64,000 bases of DNA, taken from positions 1-64,000 of the forward strand of contig JAUCBJ010006816.1 of NCBI GenBank assembly GCA_032718475.1. Direction: 5' to 3'. Shown piece by piece: positions 54,101-61,400 of the stretch. Source of the stretch: Nemertoderma westbladi. Taxonomy: Eukaryota > Xenacoelomorpha > Nemertodermatida > Nemertodermatidae. The notes below the pieces were generated by a model. That model had not been told where the DNA came from, searched no databases, and saw only the letters and a program-made list of their open reading frames with translations. Position numbers and translations under genes: made by a program. Each line of letters begins with the position of its first letter. Positions within the stretch are counted from its first letter, which is position 1.

Positions 54101-54597
54101 GAGTCGAGGAGGACGTTCACTACATAACTCCTTTTCGGTTCGTGGACCCTTACCTGTACCACAGGAAATTCTCTAATCCCTACATTGGAAGTTGGCGCTT
54201 TCCAAAATGGTTGTCGATCAGAAGTGGTTAGAGCGAGGTCAATGTCTGTATCTTTTTCATAGATGAGTGCTCGATACACTGTGGTATTTATCATGTAACA
54301 GGATTCGTTTTCGTCGGAGAACTCGTCCGTATAGAATCCTTCCATCTCAGATTGATCAGTGTCGTTCACATCACTGAATTGGACATGTAGTTCGGAATCA
54401 CTTACCTGACTCGGACTATTTCGCTCGAATTCAGTGTGCAACAAGATATGATGTTTCGCACCGCACTTGGCACATCTTGTGTCAGAGTAACAGGTTCGCC
54501 GTTGGTGTCCTTGTCTGAGGCAATTATAGCACAACCGCTTGTCCCACATGACTTCACGTCTCTCCGTTAATGATTTCTTTAGAAATTCATCACACAT
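51184..54597 (-). CDS. BEL/Pao Gag C-terminus, protease, reverse transcriptase and RNase H
   Basis: 1137 codons. A zinc knuckle CYNCLRQGHQRRTC is at residues 23-36, followed by a second Cys/His pair (CAKCGAKHH). The aspartic protease active site is DSG at 165-167 (LLDSGSTGTF). The reverse transcriptase shows FDGSALYMGQSLN, ASDIEGMFLQV and the catalytic YMDD at 660-663. RNase H shows HVFGDASDMG and VYWTDALLVLEY, with GTINPADIASRG near the end. The frame ends in TAG at 51184 just before the integrase. The start is set by truncation rather than by a natural initiation codon. Confidence 0.9.
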   Translation of the reverse strand: MCDEFLKKSLTERREVMWDKRLCYNCLRQGHQRRTCYSDTRCAKCGAKHHILLHTEFERNSPSQVSDSELHVQFSDVNDTDQSEMEGFYTDEFSDENESCYMINTTVYRALIYEKDTDIDLALTTSDRQPFWKAPTSNVGIREFPVVQVRVHEPKRSYVVNVLLDSGSTGTFIDKELAEDIFDGQPKFRTKLNMSGIMQVWKSTVTADYYVGALSTPQDELGEHSIRSVKMVAIKNFATTQADLYNWDEDKSIQHLKIPRFQTDYPGVQILIGQNAHEALETLEKRPAQPQPLQVYAGRTRVGWYFTGPSRRTLMERLPKDQVYQAREWEVENSEFDDPTEGTPYSSDNDDIHQLFDEENAIDLLKESETWQNQVNLCQLLHPSERDDYNDELNDVIERYNAKTRDEHAVRFFTQEVVEPNSYDKALSVEEERAKQIQATTTRFLKDQGRYEIGLPFRKREPKFINNRPLAEKRIAQLHRRLTANSSAKEMYKTQLKKFISKGYAELVPEETPITERTYYLTHHYVPKPGKPHEVRVVFDGSALYMGQSLNSELLPGPNLLQSLLGILLRLRQYSIAFASDIEGMFLQVKALDRDRDSLRFLWWPEGDLNKKPVEYWMTIQAFGIISSPSNACSVVRTTADDNRDAFSKEVIDNIKRDIYMDDNLKSLPSVEEAIEVAKGTVECLKKGGFRLTKFTSNSREFLESIPVEDRGTKDLDLIKDDLPETKTLGLKWDTERDILFFQLKQRDNPVRTKRICLSILSTYFDPLGFISPVILIARSLVQQMWLENHSWDDPLKGELLKKWMKWEDSLPAIENFIISRSYFGHVLPTYSYQLHVFGDASDMGIGIVAYLRVETPDGIKVALVTSNALINNKLKVPRAELKAALYATAIGRNVTEQIDYTLEKTVYWTDALLVLEYITNEVCQFSVFVTNRVAIILSRTTMDQWRHCPGTINPADIASRGATPQELVDTPDWLGGPDFLYKEEEEWPPHLTTAEIRQAKGAEKVKPKTQASKSKLFKPTVDLSVLHTSGDEALDQKPTATNKLVVEIRDKDWKSGIPDVSQGLSPLLQRAIHHYSSWNRLCKAVTYLKRCFHHHYSGMKTNGDTAPITSVQVHVIKDLPKYKVPDKFLKEKISYQ

Positions 54598-55140
54598 GTT
54601 AGCTTATTCAATCCCGCTAACACCCCATAAAGTTATAAGCCGATAAGCAATATTGGGAGCCACGAGATTGGGCAATTAACCAACTCGTGCCATCCCAATA
54701 AGAGTGGGAAGGAAGCACACAATAGAGGGTCAGGGGCCAAACCCCTAACCCAGAGAGAACAGGTGGAGTGAACGGGAACACTCCACGGGGCGCCAACAAG
54801 GGTAACAACCAATCAGAGGGGGGGCAAGGCATCGATTGAGTAGCAATAAGGCCACCGTGCAATATAACCAATAACCTATTAATCAGTGATTCAGTTATCT
54901 CAGTGCAGCAGTGCTAGCGTAGGTTGGTATTGTACTTTAGTTTAGTTAGGGGATCACGGGACTTTAGTTACCGTATCCCGCCTTGTACACATTATATCTA
55001 TATCTATATCCTATGCCCTATTATTATTATACACCGAACTTCAGAACTCAGTTACTTTATTTCATCCTTATACACGGCGGGGACGCGTGGACTAAATTAC
55101 CACACCGGATAAATCGGGATCCCTCCTGGATCCCGTCACA
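54597..55140 (+). repeat. putative 5' LTR of the plus-strand BEL element
   Basis: Starts TGTTAGC and could end GTCACA at 55140. It contains AACCAATCAG (CCAAT-box-like, about 54807) and AATATAACC (about 54860), which could serve as promoter elements. The border is uncertain because the second LTR is outside the window. TGGATCCCGTCACAG (55127-55141) is a possible alternative primer-binding site, which would put the LTR end earlier. Confidence 0.4.
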
Positions 55141-55272
55141 GTAACTAAACCCGGTGCCCTGAACAGTAACTAAAACCCAAACCACCTACTAGTAACTAAA
55201 TCCGAGGAAGAAGCCCCAGTTGAACATCAAAAACTGCAGCCTAGCTAGCCGAACCATCAGCCACCAGACGAG

Positions 55273-56793
55273 ATGAGTGAAACGGGCGACACACCGACGC
55301 GGACCCCGGACGAAGATCAAACGATCCGCGAGGCCGTGACCAAGCGATACAGGCCCACGACGCCGGAGCCATCGATAACGGGCGAACCGGAAGTCCAGAA
55401 CGAGCCAAGAGAAAGCGAGAGCGGGACGGAGGGAGATGGAGACGAGTCGATACGAGATGGAGAACGGCGCGCCGATGTCGCCGGCCAGCTACCGGCCGAA
55501 GGCGACGAGCGGCCCACCGAAACGGCGACGGTGGGGCCGACGGTGCGACGCCGGACGCGAAGAGACAGAGGAGAGATCGGTACCGATGTCGCCGGCCAGC
55601 TACAGGCCGAGGGCGACGGACGGCCCACCGGAACGGCGACGGTGGGGCAGCCGGTACGACGCCAAACCCGGAGGGACGGAGGAGAGGTCGGCGACGAGGA
55701 CGTCGGGGTTTCAGAACGACTTCGACGGGCCTACAACGCGACCCGGAAGCTGATGAAGGACGCCAAGAAGGAAGGAGCGAAGGTAGACGAGGTGAGACTG
55801 AGAAAGCGACTAGGTGAGTCGGATAGACACTTTAATTACCTGATACGTTTTGGGCAGAGAGAACTAGCCGGGGAGAGAGCAAAAGGGGTTGCGGGCGAAC
55901 TGTTTGAACTATGGGAGTGCGGGAGTATGGAACCTAGCGTAGCGCCAGTGTACATAGGGCCATACTTGGTCGATGCCCGGGGAGCAAAATTAGTGGGTTG
56001 GAGGGAACCCGAGGGGGGCGGATCCGAGGTTAACCCCGAGGATTCGGCCTCGTCGGTCGGAGAGAGTTCGGGGAAGCGGGGGAAAGTTAGTAGGTCGGGA
56101 AGGCGGAGGGGGTCCGTTGTAACCGATAAGTCTGCTACATCCTCCACGAAAGAAAGAGTGGTGAGAGAGATAGGTGCCGCATACCGTCTCAGCATGGTAG
56201 AACAAGGTCAGAGGGAAATGGAGGAACGGTTAGAGGAGGGGAGAGTGCGGTTAGCGAGGGAAGAAGCATTGATTAGAGAAACCGGAGAGAGGGCAGAGAG
56301 GGCTTTGAGAAATCTTAGGGAGTGTGAGGAAATAGAGGAAAAGGAGTGTAGGGAGCGTGAGGAGAGGGAGGATAGGGAACGTAAAGAGCGTGAGGAGAGG
56401 GAGGATAGGGAACGCAAAGAGCGTGAGGCGAGAAGGGAAAAGGAACGTAAGGAGCGCGAGGCGAGACGAAGGGAGAGTATTAGGTGTGTAGCGGAGTCGG
56501 CCGCCCGGGACACCCAGGAGTGTGAGAAGAGAAAGGCAGAGGCTGAACGAGAGCAGAAAGAAATAAGGAAACGCCAGAATGTGCTTGCGGGAGATAAGAT
56601 TAGACGGGCGCACGAGCTGCAACTGGTGCGAGCGTCGCCGTCTGAAAGCGGGGCCGGCTCGAGTATTTTTAGGGAGCCGGGGGCCGTAGATACATTTATT
56701 AATACCCCACTGACAGGGACCGCACGACAGACTCGAGACTGGTGCGACCGTGCGGGCGGGGGGGGGGGGGTAATAATAATAATGGTACAGTAG
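55273..56793 (+). CDS. BEL element N-terminal Gag-leader protein with coiled coil
   Basis: 506 codons from an ATG at 55273 (MSETGDTPTRTPDEDQ). The first 150 residues are charged and disordered and include a tandem duplication of about 46 residues (VAGQLPAEGD and VAGQLQAEGD copies). A helical part follows (RLRRAYNATRKLMKDAKKEG, then LGESDRHFNYLIRFGQREL, then YIGPYLVDARGAKLVGW), then a long charged coiled coil of EREEREDRERK repeats. The last codons, after a run of 13 G at 56758-56770, are out of the natural frame; the next frame (-1) continues the protein. Such an extended leader is unusual for BEL elements. Its layout (disordered, helical, coiled coil, disordered) parallels ORF A at 27533-29537 without clear sequence similarity. 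Confidence 0.7.
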   Translation: MSETGDTPTRTPDEDQTIREAVTKRYRPTTPEPSITGEPEVQNEPRESESGTEGDGDESIRDGERRADVAGQLPAEGDERPTETATVGPTVRRRTRRDRGEIGTDVAGQLQAEGDGRPTGTATVGQPVRRQTRRDGGEVGDEDVGVSERLRRAYNATRKLMKDAKKEGAKVDEVRLRKRLGESDRHFNYLIRFGQRELAGERAKGVAGELFELWECGSMEPSVAPVYIGPYLVDARGAKLVGWREPEGGGSEVNPEDSASSVGESSGKRGKVSRSGRRRGSVVTDKSATSSTKERVVREIGAAYRLSMVEQGQREMEERLEEGRVRLAREEALIRETGERAERALRNLRECEEIEEKECREREEREDRERKEREEREDRERKEREARREKERKEREARRRESIRCVAESAARDTQECEKRKAEAEREQKEIRKRQNVLAGDKIRRAHELQLVRASPSESGAGSSIFREPGAVDTFINTPLTGTARQTRDWCDRAGGGGGVIIIMVQ

Positions 56794-57581
56794 ACGTTGT
56801 TAATATTGATAATACCGTATGGGACGACACTAATCAAACCTTTATTACAGGAAATACTTTGCCTAGTGGTAGTAATTTAAATTTAAATCAGAACAATCCC
56901 AATATTAATGTAGGAAATAATTCTAATATTGATGTAGTTACGCAAAATAATTCAAATAATCAAAATAATAACCCAAATTCGAACCTACAAAATAATTTAA
57001 ATAACGCAGTTACGCAAAATAATTCGAATAATTTAAATAATGACCTATGCCCGAATTTACGAAATAATTCAGATAACGTAGTCGCGCAGAATAATACAAA
57101 TGATTTTGTTTCAAACGAGCAAATTAATTCCGTTTCCAATATGGGTGCTATTAATGTAAACACGTCGGGCCTACATAACCAGGCGGAAGAGGGCCTGGTA
57201 GGTCACATAGTCGGTAGCCAGACGGATGAGGGCCTGGTAGGCCACGTAGTTAGTAGACAGGGAATAGAGGGCCTGGTAGGCCACGTAGTTAGTAGACAGG
57301 GAGCAGAGGGCCTGGTAGGCCATGTAGTTGGTAGGCAGGGAGTAGAGGGCCTGGAAGGCCACGTAATAGCAGGGGAAAAGGCGGGGGTGAATAGACCCGA
57401 CCGCAGTAGGGTTGATGTGTCGACTAGAGAGGTATATAATAGCGGGGAGAGAGGTAGCGAAGTTAGATGTAGCGAGTGGGGGGGGGCTACGAGGACCCCA
57501 CAACAGAGAGTTAGCGGCGAGAGGGGGGGGGGGCAGGGAGTGTCCCACAGCCGTCAGCGGATAATGCGAGGGCCGAAATAG
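56742..57581 (+). CDS. BEL Gag-leader, asparagine-rich second segment
   Basis: A 280-codon frame, -1 relative to the preceding one, joined at the 13-G run. It is very rich in Asn (NNSNNQNNNPNSNLQNN), then has five tandem copies of a unit of 13-14 residues (EGLVGHVVSRQG), then a basic, glycine-rich end. The frame is left at another G run (57523-57533, 11 G). The first codons before the G run are not natural and no true start codon is required. No known domain. Confidence 0.6.
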   Translation: MRPCGRGGGGNNNNGTVDVVNIDNTVWDDTNQTFITGNTLPSGSNLNLNQNNPNINVGNNSNIDVVTQNNSNNQNNNPNSNLQNNLNNAVTQNNSNNLNNDLCPNLRNNSDNVVAQNNTNDFVSNEQINSVSNMGAINVNTSGLHNQAEEGLVGHIVGSQTDEGLVGHVVSRQGIEGLVGHVVSRQGAEGLVGHVVGRQGVEGLEGHVIAGEKAGVNRPDRSRVDVSTREVYNSGERGSEVRCSEWGGATRTPQQRVSGERGGGQGVSHSRQRIMRGPK

Positions 57582-58072
57582 GTAAACCGCAACGACCGGC
57601 GACGGAAAGTAATAGGGGGATCGCGAGTATCCCCAGCGGCGTGCGACCGAGCAGAGAGGGACAGGTTGACGTCGCGAGAGGGTGGACGAAGCGTCGAGCC
57701 CGATCAGAGGAGGGAAGAAGAACAGTGGGGTTTAACCGGGAGGTCGACGAGAGATCTCGCGAGCGGGAATATTCCACTGATAGGAGAAGAAAGGAAGACA
57801 GTAGTAGAAGTATCGCCACAAACGATAGAAGAGCGAGGACGGATAGCGAGCCGTCGATAGTCGAGATGAGAACGGAGAGTCAGTGGGGTCGGACTCCGGG
57901 AGATTGCCGTCGCCCCGGAGGGACGCGACCCGGCGAGGCGCACTACGCGCCGAGAGAGGGGTACGCGATGTACCGGTACGAAGATGAGAACAGTAGAGAG
58001 GGGGGTCGAAGAGAAACTTTCCGATGGGATATACCTACCGAACGAGAATACGGTAGCCGCGGGGAGGATTAG
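57535..58072 (+). CDS. BEL Gag-leader, third segment (arginine-rich)
   Basis: Again in the -1 frame, readable from the 11-G run onwards (SVPQPSADNARAEIGK) and rich in Arg, Glu and Ser (REVDERSREREYSTDRRRKE). It ends at a TAG at 58070-58072. The same frame is open again after this stop, to 58456. It looks disordered and basic; RNA binding is possible but not shown. Confidence 0.5.
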
Positions 58073-58456
58073 GCCTATTCGAGAAGAATAAACTTCGATC
58101 CCGAACAACACATGCAGACTGTAGGACATACTGTAGGCCTTACTGCACATACCATAGGCCATACTGAGAGAGGCTGTATAGGCGATAGGATAGCGCGGAC
58201 GACGGAATTAAACCCGGAAGTCGCGGAATACGTACCGGCGAGTAGGCCAGAAGCTGATAGGCCTATACCGGTACCAGCACAGCAGTATGACTACAACATG
58301 CAGGGACATAACATATACCCAGGGGAGGGGGGAATTATTGCGGATAGGTGCATGGGCCCCAACATATTAACATCAACCCCATTGCCAAACATACCGGTGG
58401 GGGGGGACAGGGTGACATTCCCCCATCACAATATCAACAATATACCCCGATGGTAG
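58073..58456 (+). CDS. BEL Gag-leader, fourth segment after an in-frame TAG
   Basis: Same frame as 57535-58072, separated only by TAG. It contains short repeats (VGHTVGLTAHTIGHTERG) and PASRPEADRPIPVPAQQYDY. At a run of eight G (58399-58406) the reading passes in the -1 direction to the long pol frame, where Gln/Pro-rich sequence continues (GDIPPSQYQQYTP). The part after the G run in this frame is probably not translated. Confidence 0.5.
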   Translation, partial: AYSRRINFDPEQHMQTVGHTVGLTAHTIGHTERGCIGDRIARTTELNPEVAEYVPASRPEADRPIPVPAQQYDYNMQGHNIYPGEGGIIADRCMGPNILTSTPLPNIPVGGDRVTFPHHNINNIPRW

Positions 58457-61400
58457 CAAGAACAACGAGACCCCTGGACGAAAACAGATCGTATGACACA
58501 GATATATGGAGGGGGCCGCTACCCCCAATGACATACCCAAGCCAGGGAAGGTCAAGAAATAGGACAGACGGAACGCACCAGACAGGGGAAACTATACAGC
58601 ACCCGTCGAATCCATTGGAAGCGCAGGCGATAGGGATGGCCACGTTGATCGATGCTTTGAAAACGAGGATCGAGTTACCACCCGTGGAACCATTCAAGTT
58701 CGATGGGAGTAGGCCGGAAGAATACTTACAGTTTCGGCGAATGTATAGTAACGAAATACTAACAAAAAACTTGACGCAGGCGGAGTGCCTAAAGTATCTA
58801 CAAGTGTACACGGGAGGCCCAGCATACGACATCGTGAGGCATTATCAGGGAATAGAGGGCGGCTTCACGACAGCATGGCTGGCACTGGATAGGGAATACG
58901 GGCACCCGGCCAAGATCATCAGGCAGACGCTGAGAGGCATAACATCGGGTGGCCTACAGGATAACCCCGTTAGCATCAAGACGTTTGCTAACAAAGTCGA
59001 AAAGGCGCTAATCGTGTTGAAGACGCTAGACGCGCCGTACGAGCTCAACGCGTCCAATAACATCACCACGATAGCGCAGGCACTACCGAACTGGCTGCGC
59101 AACAAGTGGAGGAAGATCGCCTTCTCCACTCGAGAAAAGAAGGGTGCGGAACCAGGTTTAGAAGAAATGTCAAACTTCTTAAATTACGAGGCTGAACTAA
59201 TAACGGACCCAGTCTATAGCGAAGATAGCCTGGGAAAGGGACCAAAGACAGATCACTACAGGCCGAAACCAGAGCACAATACATCAAACGCATTGCCGAG
59301 GCTCAGGCAATCATTGCCATATGCAGCGACCCAGGGGACTGCAAGTCCACAGGCAAACGAAGATAAGACTACATCATGGAACGGACAGGGGAACAATAAC
59401 AACATGAATAAACATAACCCCAGTACGTCCAGTAGGCCAAATCCAGTCAACAAGAATAGTAGGGACTTTGGTACGAATATAACTGCGATACGCAATGCAT
59501 TGTATAAAGAGGGCTACGACCCAAAGAGCAAATGCCAGTTACACGCAAATGCGCTTCATAAAACCATGAACTGCAGGTACTGGCAGGCGCTACCGAGGCA
59601 AGACCAGATAGATTACGCGTCGAGCAATAAAATCTGCTCGCGATGTGTGAAGAGTGGACACAAGGCCAGGGAGTGCCAAGAGAAGCCGGTCAAGTTTGGC
59701 CAAAGGAGAGGCCAAACGATGGCAACGAGCACGGTAGGGGCGAAGAAGAGAGGCACGGTGTTACTTGGAGTAGTACCGGTGCGAGTGATCGGGGAGGGCA
59801 ATCGATCAGTAACAACACTAATGCTGGTTGATAGTGGAACTGCCTTCACATTAGTCGAGGAATGGGTAGCCGAAGAAATAGGATTGAGAACAAGGCCAAG
59901 CAGAATGGCGGTAACAACCATCTCTAGCAAAGATGAGATCCTAGAGATGAGGACAGGACGGTGCGCAATTGCAGCAGTGGCACCAGGATGCGATTATGGG
60001 GCAACCATCGACCCCATCCAAGTAATAGAGTCAATTAACATCAATGCCAGGCGGCCAACCAACATCGAGGTCAAGCAATACAAATTCCTGGACGACATTG
60101 ACTTCTCGATCCCAGACGTGGACGTTAGGAAGGTATCCATCATAGTAGGAATGGACTGCCCGACGGCCCACGAAAGAATGCAAACGGTCTTCGGCGAAGA
60201 CAAGCAGAGCGACCCGGTGGCCATATTAACACCATTCGGGTGGACGCTGAGTGGTCCAATTAAGAGCAAGATACCATTCAGGATGTCGGAGATATCAGGA
60301 TGCATGTTCGCAGGAACAATGCAGGAAATGGGTGATGAGGGAGCAGAGGAGCAGCTTAAAAGACTGCTCAGACAAGACTTTGAGGGACTGAAAGAGACCG
60401 GGGTCGGGACCTCGGTAGAAGACAAACAGGCTCTACGAAGCGTGGAGGAATCGATGACGTGTGATGAGGGGCGGTATACAATAGGAATGGTATGGAAACT
60501 ACCGAAGATACCGCTACCCGATAATAGAGGGATGGTACTCACGAGACTCCGCAAGCTGAAACAAACACTAAAACGGAGCCCCGAGAAGAACGAGTACATT
60601 CACAAAATGATTAAGAAGTACGTCGAGAAGGGATGGGCCGTGGAGTTACCGGTCGACGAACCGAACACGGACAGGACATACTACCTGCCACTCCACGTAG
60701 CTTTAGACCCAAAGAAAGGTAAACTTAGGATGGTAGTCGATGCATCGGCAAAGACCGACGGAAAGTGCTTAAACGACTACCTACTAGAGGGCCCAAACAT
60801 ATACAATTCGGGCATAGAAGTACTACTTAGATTTAGGAATGGGAAACACGCCTTCACGTGCGACATAGAAGGCATGTTCAACCAAGTCCGTGTAACAGAG
60901 GAAGACAGCGACAGTCAACGCTTCTTATGGTATAACGGCGAGGAAGAACCGCCTATAATACCGGCATATAAGATGGTAGTACAAAACATGGGGGCCAAGT
61001 CGTCCTCATTTACGACGACTATGGCAGTAAGAGACACGGTAAAGGGGAAGGAAGATATATATAGCAGTAGGGCCGTCGATATGATCCGACGCGGCTTCTA
61101 CGTAGACGACGGTATGGAGTCTGGAAATATGGTTGAGGAGATACTGGAAACAGGGCGCGAGGTTCGCGACATCCTGAAAGGATCCGGCTTCAACCTGACC
61201 AAATTCCAATCCAGTTCAGAAGAATTTATCAAGGCAATAGAGGACAAGAAACCAGAATCGACCATGGACAACCCTACAACAGCCAAAGGACAGGACATGG
61301 CGAATAAGAGAACACAATCGCAGCAAAAGGCATTGGGAATCGTGTGGGATAGAGGAACAGACGAACTGAAGTATCAGCTGAGCCAAGAGGGCGCAGACAC

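Larger units (their letters stand above)
49715..54597 (-). mobile_element. BEL/Pao LTR retrotransposon, decayed and 5'-truncated
   Basis: In order on the minus strand: CCHC zinc knuckle, aspartic protease, reverse transcriptase and RNase H (54597-51184), integrase zinc-binding part (51162-50758), integrase core and C-terminal domain (50735-49734). The order protease-RT-RNase H-integrase and the A17-type protease are those of BEL/Pao elements. The coding sequence is cut at 54597, where the plus-strand BEL element begins; the missing Gag half may continue beyond the right end of the window. Confidence 0.88.
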
